NCBI GenBank assembly: GCA_002840535.1 | Contig: PHBH01000020.1 | Location: 29,587-93,586, forward strand | Direction of reading: 5' to 3' | Length of the DNA stretch: 64,000 nucleotides | Source: Deltaproteobacteria bacterium HGW-Deltaproteobacteria-15 | Lineage (GTDB): Bacteria; Desulfobacterota; DSM-4660; Desulfatiglandales; HGW-15 | Part shown: positions 42,797 through 53,000 of the stretch, in pieces | Numbering within the stretch: position 1 is the first letter of the stretch | Layout of the letters: each line of letters starts with the position of its first letter | Program-made: the position numbers and the translations under genes | Notes under the pieces: generated by a model | Told to the model about the DNA's origin: nothing | The model's database searches: none | What the model saw: only the letters and a program-made list of their open reading frames with translations

Positions 42797-44347
42797 TTAG
42801 GGCGCTGTCTTTGTTTCCGAACCGCCGCCGCTGCTCACAACCGTTACGCTGGAGGGCTTGACGCCGATCCCCGTGAAGGTGTTTCGATACAGGTTCAACC
42901 AGGATTTCCACCCAAGTGCTCCATAACCTGCGGCCGTGAGCTGAACATTGGGCTGATTGGACGAAGTAGCCGTCAAGATCAGGGTCCCTCCGGAAGCCGT
43001 ACTATAGGAAATGGACTGGATCGTGACCGTATCCGTCGCAGGAAGGTTGTATGTGGCCGAGCCTCCACCGCTGCTGGTTACAAAGATGCTTGCAGGTCTG
43101 TTGGTTACGCCGTTGAAGGTAGTCCGGTACAGGTTCAACCAGGATTTCCAGCCAAGCAGGCCGTAGTTCTGTGCCGTAAGCTCCACGGCGGGCTGCGTGG
43201 ATGAAGTCGCCTGTATCTCCAGGGTTTGCGCGGCAGGGTTATAGACGACGTTGTTTACCGTCACTGTATCAGAGCCCGGCGCGCTGCCGACATTCAGGTA
43301 TGCGAGCATACCTCCTGGATAGACTCCGGCATTGGTCAGGTTCAACCTGCCGTCCAGCACGGAAACCCTTCCGGGCTGCACCGGGTTGAGCACCGCGTCG
43401 ACTGTTTTTGCCGGGATAAGTTCAACACCATAACGCTCCTGAGCATATCTCAAGGGGTGTCCGTCCTCGGCTACCACCATCATGTGATTGTTCAGGATCT
43501 GGGGTACATGGGTCTCCCCACCGGCATTGATGAATCGAATCAGGACTCGCTCGCCTGCACTGACAGGGGTAAGCCCGTTCACCGGGTTGAGACCGGTGTT
43601 CGGGTAAGCCATGCCGTTGATCAGAAAGTAAGCCGGGTCTCGGTTCACGCTGCTCGTAACCGTTCCGCCGGTTCCATAGGTCCCGACGGTGCCGGATATG
43701 GCCGCATGAATGACCGGGTCGATCTCCTGAAAGACCAGGATCAGCTCCTGGTTATACGGCACGCTTTGGTCTCCTTCGATGTTCGGGTTGTCCGCGTAGG
43801 CAACACCCAATGCAGCGTCCTTAATCACGGGAGCTGAAAGCCCCATCTGAACCTGCTTGGCAGGATCGGTTCCGCTCATGATCTGCCAGGTGCCAGGCTT
43901 GAAAGGATTGATCACTGTTCCCCACGTGTAGGTGGCCGTCCCGCCGCCCGCCGCTGCTTCGTGGCTGAAGGATCTCACCCTGGCTGTCTGGTCGGTTCTG
44001 GATCCCACGGTCCCGTTGTCCCACACAGGGCCATTGTTCACTGCGAGCTGCTGGCCCAGGATCTGCAGAGAGATCGGCTCGCTCAAGGTATTCCTGAGAT
44101 TTACGATGAGTTCAGGATCTGCCGGGTCGACCCGCAGAACGGGACCCGGTATGGTTGGAGTGCATATTCCTCCGGTATCCAGGCCGAATCCCCATACCGG
44201 AACCACCTGACCGTCAGGCATGGTAAGCGACCCCTGGCCTGCGCACAGGTCGTAGGTCACAGCCGATGCCGTGCCCGCTGCCATGGTGAGCAGGAGGGCC
44301 AGGGTCAGGAATACCCCCTTGGCTATCTTCAAGATATTTCGCATCAT
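42797..44347 (-). CDS. Cupredoxin-fold protein, multicopper-oxidase-like without copper ligands, with two WKSW modules
   Basis: 516 residues. Signal peptide to about 29 (LLTMAAGTASA), then two cupredoxin domains (about 30-195 and 205-358) that follow the layout of the next two genes: PTIPGPVLRVDPADPELIVN, GTWQIMSGTDPAKQVQMGL, ERVLIRFINAGGETHVPQIL and HMMVVAEDG. Where oxidases have HxH and HCH motifs this protein has QIL and IMSG, so all eight trinuclear histidines and the blue-copper cysteine seem absent. Two modules (360-438, 439-516) end the chain. It is last in an operon of four and most likely acts as a structural or anchoring subunit. Confidence 0.85.
   Translation of the reverse strand: MMRNILKIAKGVFLTLALLLTMAAGTASAVTYDLCAGQGSLTMPDGQVVPVWGFGLDTGGICTPTIPGPVLRVDPADPELIVNLRNTLSEPISLQILGQQLAVNNGPVWDNGTVGSRTDQTARVRSFSHEAAAGGGTATYTWGTVINPFKPGTWQIMSGTDPAKQVQMGLSAPVIKDAALGVAYADNPNIEGDQSVPYNQELILVFQEIDPVIHAAISGTVGTYGTGGTVTSSVNRDPAYFLINGMAYPNTGLNPVNGLTPVSAGERVLIRFINAGGETHVPQILNNHMMVVAEDGHPLRYAQERYGVELIPAKTVDAVLNPVQPGRVSVLDGRLNLTNAGVYPGGMLAYLNVGSAPGSDTVTVNNVVYNPAAQTLEIQATSSTQPAVELTAQNYGLLGWKSWLNLYRTTFNGVTNRPASIFVTSSGGGSATYNLPATDTVTIQSISYSTASGGTLILTATSSNQPNVQLTAAGYGALGWKSWLNLYRNTFTGIGVKPSSVTVVSSGGGSETKTAP
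42800..43270 (-). repeat. Two tandem copies of the WKSW module (cupredoxin protein)
   Basis: Residues 360-438 and 439-516. GWKSWLNLYRTTF and GWKSWLNLYRNTF are the cores; both end SSGGGSxT. They are closer to the modules of the giant protein (GW instead of EW before KSW) than to those of the protease. Confidence 0.9.
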
Positions 44348-44365
44348 ATCCGAAACCTCCTTTCC

Positions 44366-45700
44366 TTACGGAAGCGGCACAGCAGGGTGCTCTATGATCA
44401 CGAAGCTGACCAGGCCCCCGGGCCAGATGTCGTTGCTGGTGAGTTCCTTCTCCGTATGAGAATGCCACATGTAGAAGAATCCGCCTCCCGCATTGAGACC
44501 GGCATGCGCCGGGGGCAGATCACCCCCGCCTCCGAGGAAAGGACTCCCGCTGTAGAAGGGGCCGAATGTCAGGGAATCCTGGGGAGGAATGAGGACTGGA
44601 AATGCAATTCCATGGTCCGGGCAATACTCCCTGGTGTCCGGATCGAAATAGGTGTTTGTATCCCCGGGAATGTACTGGTCGCAGATGTTGCCGGCAATAT
44701 TCGGCCGCGGATAAGTCAGACCGGGATCGTGTCCATAGATGTCCCAGCTCAACTCCTCACCGGTCCAGGTCCAGATCAAATCCGTGGTTTTTCCGGGCAG
44801 AAACCTGCGCGTGTTAGCCTTCCAGGCCAGGTCCGGTCCGGCCCCCGGCGCGGTGCTGAGAAGCCTGCCGTCTTCAGCGATGACGTCGAAGTTGTTGCCG
44901 TGGTAGTGCATGGGGTGGGAATCGATGCCTGCGCCGATGCACCTCAGCAGGAGCTTCTCGCCCGGGTGGATCCTCGGTATGCAATTATACGGCTGAGTCG
45001 GAAGCCACGGCAGGAAATTGTCCGCCATCACGTCCGGCCAGTTTCGGCCGTTGATGAACCAGTTCGTAGGGAAGTAGGTAGTCATGTCCACTGGCTGACC
45101 GAGAGCAACCGCTCTATGGATCAATGGGTCCATCTCGGTAACGAGATACAAAACCTCGCGGTCAAAGGCCGAATCCGGATGGTTGTACGCGATCTTGTTG
45201 CTCACCGCGTCATACCCGGTGGGTCTTACAATGATCGCCCCTACAAGGCCCATCTCAACCTGCAGGGCATGGGTTCCGCTCCGGTAGAGATAGGTGCCGG
45301 GCTGATCCGCCGTGAAGCTGTAAGTGACCGTACCCCCATTTGCTGCGGCCTCCTGTGTGAGAACACCCATGGTTCCTCCCGCGGCACTGACCTTCTGGCC
45401 TGGAAAAACGATGGAAGTCGGCACGTGCAGCCGGTTTGTCAAATTTATGACCACGCCATCCCCTTGATTGACGATCAGGGTGGGGCCGGGATACTGCATG
45501 CGGCTTCCTCCGTTGCTGTATCCCCACATAAGAAAGCTGTCCCCGTCAGAGGTTACTATTGTGTCTGCCTTTGCCTCCAGATTGAAAACTGGCCCCGTTA
45601 TCCCCACGATGTCGGCTCTCGCCGGGACAGCCCATGCCAACACTATGAAGGCCAGGAGAAGCAGGATCCATCTATTCCTCATGATTCTCAATCTCTTCAT
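44366..45700 (-). CDS. Multicopper-oxidase-like protein with partial ligand set (no type 1 cysteine)
   Basis: 444 residues. AAGGAGG lies just upstream of the ATG; signal peptide to about 29 (LAWAVPARA). Two cupredoxin domains. The first lacks HxH motifs (HVPTSIVFPG; GTYLYRSGTHALQVEMGLVG). The second has SHPMHYHGNN (His262, His265, His267) and FFYMWHSHTEKE (His413, Ser414, His415). The first matches the HPxHxHG motif of the C-terminal domain of oxidases; in the second the expected HCHxxxH has Ser for Cys and Glu for the following His. So the type 3-type histidines remain and the blue-copper site is gone. It lies 18 bases before the ligand-free gene and 25 after the next. Confidence 0.88.
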   Translation of the reverse strand: MKRLRIMRNRWILLLLAFIVLAWAVPARADIVGITGPVFNLEAKADTIVTSDGDSFLMWGYSNGGSRMQYPGPTLIVNQGDGVVINLTNRLHVPTSIVFPGQKVSAAGGTMGVLTQEAAANGGTVTYSFTADQPGTYLYRSGTHALQVEMGLVGAIIVRPTGYDAVSNKIAYNHPDSAFDREVLYLVTEMDPLIHRAVALGQPVDMTTYFPTNWFINGRNWPDVMADNFLPWLPTQPYNCIPRIHPGEKLLLRCIGAGIDSHPMHYHGNNFDVIAEDGRLLSTAPGAGPDLAWKANTRRFLPGKTTDLIWTWTGEELSWDIYGHDPGLTYPRPNIAGNICDQYIPGDTNTYFDPDTREYCPDHGIAFPVLIPPQDSLTFGPFYSGSPFLGGGGDLPPAHAGLNAGGGFFYMWHSHTEKELTSNDIWPGGLVSFVIIEHPAVPLP

Positions 45701-45725
45701 TTTTATCCTCCTTGTCCCCCGGACG

Positions 45726-47012
45726 TTATGGCGCAGCCGCGGAAATGACGATTTCTGTCATGATGCCTCCTCTGTCCTGGGGCCCGTTCGAGAGCGCAGC
45801 GAAGTCGGTGGCATAGAGAAAATAGGTTCCAGGCGGAACGGTCAAGGTATCCAGCATCACATCAAAAGCCTGCCCGCCGGCCACTTCCAGCACGCTCACA
45901 TCCATGGACGTATCCTTTCCGTCAGGTCCTTTGAGTTGGGCGGCGTCTCGGCCCACAACCTTCATGGGCACGCCCGTGGTCGTGGTGATTGCGTACTGAT
46001 GGGTAGTGGAAACGTTGGAGACCCGCAGCAGGATTTTTTGCCCCTGGACCGCCTCGATGAGGGACGGCATCGGCTGGGCGGCAAAGTTCTCCCCGGCCCC
46101 GAAGGCCACCGCGTTGTTCAAGATGGGATCGGGATTCACTGTGTCCGGATATCCCCGGCCGTTGATCATGTGATAGTTGTCGTACATGGCCGCGAAAGGG
46201 AGAGGCTGGACATTGATATGGGCATCATGAAAATTACTGTCAAAGGCGGTGAGCTGTAGAGGATAATCCTTGTCATAGCCCGTCGATCCATCCCCGTCGT
46301 TATAGGCGAACTGGGTGAAAGCTCTCCCGGTGCCGTCCTGGATGACGTACGGGATGCCGTTCTGCCTCGGGCGGATCCACGCGTTTCCGATCATGCCCAT
46401 CTGCATGTGTTCGGAAGCCTCCACGTGACAGTGGTAGAAATAGGTTCCGGGGACTGCCGCCTTGTAGTAATACGTGAGACTCGAACCCATATTCGGCGTG
46501 GGAGAAGGCTCGGGCAGCCCGTCGAAGATAGGGGCCGCATTTGGAAACCCATGGTAGTGAACCGAGTGGGGATCGAACAGATCGGGCCGCATCACCATCC
46601 CGACATTGCTGAGGGTGAGGTAAAGCTCCTGGTCCTGATCGAGAACGATCGTGGGCGCAGGGTTCAGTGCCCTCAGGGTAAAATCAGAGACCACCTGGGT
46701 TGGCGGAACAACGGTCGGGGGTGTGGTGGGCCCCACCAGTCCGAAGCTGAACATGTACTGATCATAGCCGTCCGCCATTTTTGCAAACCCATCGCCACCG
46801 GTGATATGCATGCACTTGACGTTGGGGTCGAATACAGGGTTGGGTGTACCCTCCCCCGGGAAGCCCGGCGGGATCATCTGATCGGGAACCAGATCGCCGT
46901 CAATGTCCCCGGGACACTGGACCTGGATGTTTGCTCCGGCCGGCGCCGTGCTGAAAACGAGGAACAGCAGCGCTATGAGCCAGAGGCGGTGTTTCAGGTA
47001 TCTGCTTATCAT
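45726..47012 (-). CDS. Multicopper-oxidase-like protein with intact type 1 copper site in its first domain
   Basis: 428 residues. GGAGGG precedes the ATG; signal peptide to about 27 (FSTAPAGA). The first cupredoxin domain has DPHSVHYHGFPN (His149, His152, His154) and GTYFYHCHVEASEHMQMGM (His194, Cys195, His196, His202 and Met residues), which is a full set for a type 1 site plus two HxH pairs. The second domain (GQKILLRVSNVSTTHQYAIT to the end) has none. In two-domain oxidases the trinuclear cluster needs HxH pairs from a second kind of domain; the preceding entry has exactly that pair. Three Cys near the start (VQCPGDIDGD, KCMHITGG) are unusual. Confidence 0.9.
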   Translation of the reverse strand: MISRYLKHRLWLIALLFLVFSTAPAGANIQVQCPGDIDGDLVPDQMIPPGFPGEGTPNPVFDPNVKCMHITGGDGFAKMADGYDQYMFSFGLVGPTTPPTVVPPTQVVSDFTLRALNPAPTIVLDQDQELYLTLSNVGMVMRPDLFDPHSVHYHGFPNAAPIFDGLPEPSPTPNMGSSLTYYYKAAVPGTYFYHCHVEASEHMQMGMIGNAWIRPRQNGIPYVIQDGTGRAFTQFAYNDGDGSTGYDKDYPLQLTAFDSNFHDAHINVQPLPFAAMYDNYHMINGRGYPDTVNPDPILNNAVAFGAGENFAAQPMPSLIEAVQGQKILLRVSNVSTTHQYAITTTTGVPMKVVGRDAAQLKGPDGKDTSMDVSVLEVAGGQAFDVMLDTLTVPPGTYFLYATDFAALSNGPQDRGGIMTEIVISAAAP

Positions 47013-47091
47013 TGCGAATCCCTCCTTATCATAACTTTTTCGTGTTCCTGCCGGCCCCGGACGGAGCCGGCAGGGTGGTTTGAAGGATTGC

Positions 47092-50000
47092 TCACGGGAC
47101 AGCCACGTTGGCTGAGCCCCCGCCGCTGCTGATCACTATGACATTCGCCGGTTTACCGCCTATGCCTGTGAAAGTGGTCCTGTAGAAATTCAACCAGGAC
47201 TTCCAGCCGAGTGTTCCGTACCCTGCTGCACTGAGCGATACGGCCGGCTGTTCCGAAGAGGTGGCGACCACGGTCAGGGTTCCTCCCGATGCCGCACTGT
47301 AGGTGAGGCTCTGTATGGTCACCGTGTCGACCACAGGCAAGATGTATGTCTCCGAGCCTCCGCCGGTGCTGGTGACCGTGACACTTGCCGGCCGCGCAGT
47401 AACGCCCGTAAAGGTGGTCCGATACAGATTGAGCCACGGCTTCCAGCCGAGAGTCCCGTAACCGACCGCCGTGAGCTGCACATCGGGCTGCGCCGATGAA
47501 GTAGCCACTACCTCCAGGGTGGAGGCCGCAGGGTTGTAAGTCACGCTCGTGATCGTCACCGTTTCTGTGACAGGCATGTTAAAGGTGGCTGTTCCGCCGC
47601 CGGTGCTGGTGACCGTGACACTTGCCGGCCGCGCAGTAACGCCCGTAAAGGTGGTCCGATACAGATTCAGCCACGGCTTCCAGCCGAGAGTCCCATACCC
47701 CACCGCCGTGAGTTGCACGCCGGGCTGGTCCGATGAAGTTGCCACTATTTCCAGGGTGTCGGCGGTCGCATTATACGTCGCACTCACAATCGTCACCGCA
47801 TCGGCAGCCACACCGCCGGCTACCTCGTCCGCCCCGATATCCGGATTGTTCAGGTCTCGGGGCTCTCCGTCGTAGTCCGCCTCGAGCGCCGTGATTCCGA
47901 GGAGACTGATATCGGCTCCTGCGTTCATGGCGGGAGACGGAGAGTTAAGGTGATAATTGCTCACGCCCAGATCGAGAGGCGTGAAGCGGACATTGATATT
48001 GTTCCCGTTTTCGTCGATGATCGTGGCGGTTTGAAGGACATTTACATACTCGGAAACGAATGAGGGATTAGCTGCAATGTTCGTCCCGCTGTATGTGTAT
48101 CCTCCTGACGGGTCGGACAGGCTCGAGAGGATGCTGTTTTGCGGATCGAGAAAGAGCCCTGTGCTTCCCGCTCCAGTCACACCAAGATCCCAGTACGGAC
48201 TTGTCTGGTTGGGGGCGAGCGCCCCGACCAGACCGCCGGTTGAGGGATCGACTGCCGTGGCGTCAAAGAACCACGAGTTGTTGTGCCAGATGATGTTGTT
48301 GCGGAGATTCGGGTTCGCGAAGGTCACCTCCGGCGCCCCCGAGCACTCCACCGGGTTCGGGTTTAAGGGATCTTCGAGGGGATGGCCCTCGATGCAGTAT
48401 TCCAGGACCTTCCCTGCGGTAAGGTTCAACGGTTGTGCCGCTGCAAGCTCCCACAGGTGTTGTAGAATAGCCGAGTGTGGAGAGCTGACCACACCTGCCG
48501 GTAAAGGCTCTGAACTGAGAGAGCCCGCCGGGAAGGCAAGTGCGCCTGTGGAGGTGCTGTCGTTGTTTGCAACGGTGTTGTTTACAATGAATGCTCTCGA
48601 GACATCCTGCAGGGATATTCCGCCTCCTCCGAGAGCGGCCACATTGTCCACAATGATGTTGTTCACAATGGTCAGCGTGAACAAAGGCCAGGGGCTGGGG
48701 CAATCGACGGAAGCGGTGCAGATCGCATCCGCGCCGTTGATGGCTCTTACATCGGCTCCGCTCATGGCATTGGCACGAATGCCGCCGCCTTTCCCGGAAC
48801 CGGTCATGTTCCCCTGGATCAGGTTGCCGTCTATGGTCACACTGCCCGACCCGGTCCCTCCGGCAATGTCGCCGCCGATGTAAATGCCGCCGCCGTCGCC
48901 GGCCCGCTGCAGGATCGCGCCGAAGAAATTCTCGTTGAAGATAATCCTGTTCCAACGGATCACCCCATCATTGCTCTGCCCGATGTGGGCCATGCCGCCG
49001 CCGTGGTAACGGGAGAAGTTGCCCGTGATCAGGTTGCTTTCCACGAGATACCTGTGGGAATCCTCGCCGATCCCTATCCCGCCGGCGCCCTGGAAGCCGC
49101 TGTTCTTATGGATTTTGTTGTTGACGATGATCACGTCGGTGTTTTGAATGCCTGACGTGGGGGAGCGGAAATCGGGCTCGTCGAACATCTGGAATCCAAG
49201 GTCCGGGACCCCGATGGAAATGCCGCCTGCATAGTTGCCCTGGTTATTGGTGATCTCGTTGTTGCTGATCTGGAGGCCGCGGGTCCGGGTGACCGCATAG
49301 ACGCCGCCTCCGCCTATGGAGCCGGACAGAGTGAAACCGTCTATAAGAGCCTGGCCCGGTATGGCCTGACCGGCAACAGGATTATCGATGTCGGTATAGT
49401 TGTCCGCGGTTCCGAACCGGAAGCCCGGGTTGAACACATTGGCCATTGGGTCGGCCAGTGGGTCGAGCCCGAGGTCCATGATCGTCCCGTTGGGAAAATA
49501 CTGCTCCCCGAAGACGATGATGCAGGGCGCTTCGTTCTCGGAGAAGATGTTCTTGAGCGCAAAACTCTCGAGCGCCTGCCCGTTGAACCCGCCCTGCCCC
49601 ACAGGAGGCTCGATGCGCGCATGCCATGCATCCAGCCTCTCGACAGGAGTCGGGTTCCCGTTGATGAAGGTGGAACCGGCCCCTGCCCCCTGGAGGCGTA
49701 CAGGTTTATACATGATCACGTTTTCAGTGTAGGTCCCCGGGGCCACCAGGATGATGGGTCCAAGGGCATCGGCCGCGTAAGGAGCGGCGTCGATGGCAGC
49801 CTGGATGGTCGGATACTGGCTGGGAACCCGCAGGATGGTCGTCGCGGGGCCCACAATGTGCAAGGTCACGCCTAATTCTGTCGCAATGCTGTTGTCGCCG
49901 CGCACTACCCTTAACTCCCCGGTAGAAGTCCCGGACGGTATGGTCACCGTGATCTGCTCGTTTGACCAGTTCGTGACGGCAAGCGACACGCCGTTTAAGG

Positions 50001-53000
50001 TCACCGTTCCCTGAGCCGCGCCGCAGCCGTAATCCCTCGTGATCATCTGAGGTGCCGGAGTTTGAGAGGTCGGATCGTAGTCCGGGTTAAGAATCTCCGT
50101 GTTCCCAAGGCAAGTGATAGTCACCGTGGCGGGAAGATTGCTTGTGGTGACCACCGGGCCTGTCCCGGCCCCGGAACCCGTGGCAAAAACCTCGCCTATT
50201 ACCGGTCCGCCGTCAACCTGGTTGGTGTCCAGCCGCGTTTCGGCCGTGGTGAAGGCCGCAACCGGGACCAGCGGCGTATCGGTATACGTTGTCGCACCGG
50301 GCTGGTAGTTAAATGTCCATGGAGTGACACTGTAATCAGGGTTGTACCAGGGATCGATGGTCCCGTCCTGCATGATCGGGTCGTTCAGCACCATGGTGAT
50401 CATGTTGGGTGCAACGCCCGATGGAGAGGGGACATTGATGCTGTAGGTGGAAGGGATCAAGGCATTGTAGTGGCCGAATTCATCGGCGTATACCCGGACC
50501 AGCTCCCTGCCCGCCCAGTCCCTGAATGAAATGGGGATCCAGGGGGCGCCGAGTTTCTCACCATATATCGGGCTTGCCTGGTTGAATTCCGCGCCAAGAT
50601 CGTTGTTTGCAAACCCGACCACGCGCGCCGCCTTCGGCACCTCGGTGAACATGAAAAAATCCGCAGCCGAGTTGCTCGCGTCGAGCACGGTGACCTGTTT
50701 GCGGTCGCAATGGTTCAGGGTCTGCCCTGCCAGATTCGCCGCTACACCTGGAAACAGAGTGAGTTCGTCGGGAACCACGTATGGATCGCCCACGCATACG
50801 GGGGGCAGTTTCATAGTGCTCGGGATGAAGGTCTCCCCGAAATCGACGTTTTTGTCGTTGGATCTCACTACCTGCACATAGGGCGGTGCAGCCGCCTCCA
50901 CGATGTAGTTTCCGTTGGGAAGATTCGGCCCGAACGCGTAACCGCCGTCAAAGATGCCCGGGCGGACCTGGTTCCACGTCCCATAGGTGTCGGCGCACTC
51001 CGGAATAGGAGTGCCGTAGATTACCGGCAGGTCCTGAATGCACCCGCTGGGTTTGCTGTCGTCCCAGCTGTCCGTGGTAGTGAATTCCAGCGCATCTCCA
51101 AGGTCGAACAGGCCGTTGCCGTTCCGGTCAATGTCTCCAATACCCATGGCTCCGCCTGCCGACCAATCGAATGGATAGTTGTCCACATCGGCGAGGGTCA
51201 CCTGCCCGTCGCCGTTCAGATCGTCGATTACCCCGTCCGATACATCGAAAACGGTATCGCCGTTCCGATCTACGTCCTCGGGACCGGGAAAGTTTCCGTA
51301 CGGCGGATTGTCGAAATCCCCATCCGCATAGAGGGTCACCTGCACCCTGGGAATGCCGGGCTGCCATGGCTCCCCTGCGTTATACCTGGGATCGTCCTCG
51401 GCACGCGTGGTATCGTAAAAGACGATGCCCGAGATGCCCCCGTTCTCCCCTGGAGCGTAGTTCACCTTGCCCCAGTCGATCAGGTTTGTCTGATTGAGAA
51501 AGAGGTGCACGGCTTCGGTAAGGACCGGGCCGGTTTCTGTCCGATAGCCGACGGTCCCGTTCTCGTTGAATGGGTCCAACGGACTTTGAGGCTGCAGGCT
51601 TTTGTTGCCGTTGGAGGGCCACACAGGGGCGTTAAGATCGGGAATCGCCCCGCCGTAGTCCACAGCGGTCGTCATCCCGGTCGCCTTGAACCGGGCGAAA
51701 TCCACCTCGGCCACCAGCCATTTGAAGAAAGGAAACACTTCCTTCAGGCCATATTTGCCGTCTGAGCCGCTGGTTGTCGCCTGATAGACTGATCCGTCCC
51801 GAAAACGAAGATTCACCGCCTGCTGGGAAATGCCCGCTTCACCGGGGTCCTGGATTCCGTTTTCATTGGTATCGTAGAAGACAGACCCCTCCAGGGTACC
51901 GAACCAGCGCATGGTCAGGAGATCGCCAACGTCCACTGCGTCGCCGGTTCCATTCGCCCCCGGGGGAACGGTAACGGTATGGGTGCCGAAAAGAGAATCG
52001 AGCGGAGTATCCCAGGTGACGATCTGGTAATCTCCGGGAGGTACGCCTTCGATGGTGAATGTCCCGTCCGGGTTGCAGGGTGCAGCATAAAGACCTGCAG
52101 TGGGTTTCAGCGCATCGATGACTTCAGCCGGCGGTTCCTCCAGAGGCACCAGTTCGACCTCCGCAATGAGCAGGGCGTCATTAAGGCCCACCCAGCACTG
52201 ATCGACAGTCGGCCCGTGATGACGACCCTGGTTGTCCGGTGGCCTGTCGAAATGGTTGTAGCGGACAGTGCCTGTAATCGTCCCTGTTCCGGCTGGGTTA
52301 CCGGCGCCGTTCAGGACATTCATTTGGAGGTGCTTGACGACCTGTCCCTCAATGGTGGAGGGGGTCAAGGGGCTCACCTTCACGAATCCGAAAAAGGCGT
52401 GCCACACCCCTGTGCCGAATCCCTCGACAAAGAGCATGGGCTCATTGGCCTTTACCCAGGCATCGACGGTGGGGGTCCCTTCGATCGTGGAGGTCAGGAC
52501 GAACTCGACCGGGTTTCCTGAATCGTCGACAGCGGGGGGAATCACCCTGATTCCGATCTTGCCGGGCGCCAGGTTCTTGATCAGAGCCTCGCCGACTCTG
52601 AGATTGAAGGGATTGTTCCCCGCATCGATGTCTGCCTGGGAAAGAGTCTTGATGATGCCGTTTCCAAGCTGGTCAACAATGGGGTTGCCGTCTGCGTCCA
52701 GGACCGGCTGCCCATCTGCTTCGGTCTGATAGGTGGTGCCGAGCATGTTGCCGAAGGCGTCATAGAGCATCTGGCCGCCCGAGAAATCGGCGAGAACAAC
52801 GCCGCAGTTGCCGAGCCCGTCTTCCCGTTCGTCAATCGCATTGTTAATAGGGTTGTGGTCCACGAACGCCCTGAGGTAGATCTGGGCCGTGGGGACCGGC
52901 AGCTTGTTCACGGTAACCGTTACCGTATCCTGCCCCAGCGCTACGGCGGTTCCGCTGATAGTGTGTGCAGGTCCGTCGGGGAGCACCGTAACAAAATAGC

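Noticed and set aside
42797..44347. Calling the first cupredoxin protein an active multicopper oxidase
   Set aside because: All positions expected to hold HxH and HCH motifs are other residues; only isolated His remain. It is kept as cupredoxin-like without copper ligands.
46407..47132. A plus-strand open frame over the type 1 copper protein gene
   Set aside because: It is antisense to a gene with a signal peptide, a ribosome site and a full copper motif; it has no features of its own.
39886..47802. PEP-CTERM or T9SS-type sorting signal at the ends of the module proteins
   Set aside because: The modules end in SSGGGS with short tails and have no hydrophobic helix, basic tail or T9SS motif. 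The only PEP-CTERM signal in the window is at 13849-14565.
50990..51260. Dockerin / cellulosome interpretation of the Asp-rich loops in the giant protein
   Set aside because: The loops occur within Sdr-like repeats and are not in the paired 22-residue dockerin arrangement; no cohesin or cellulase is present. Generic calcium loops are the safer reading.
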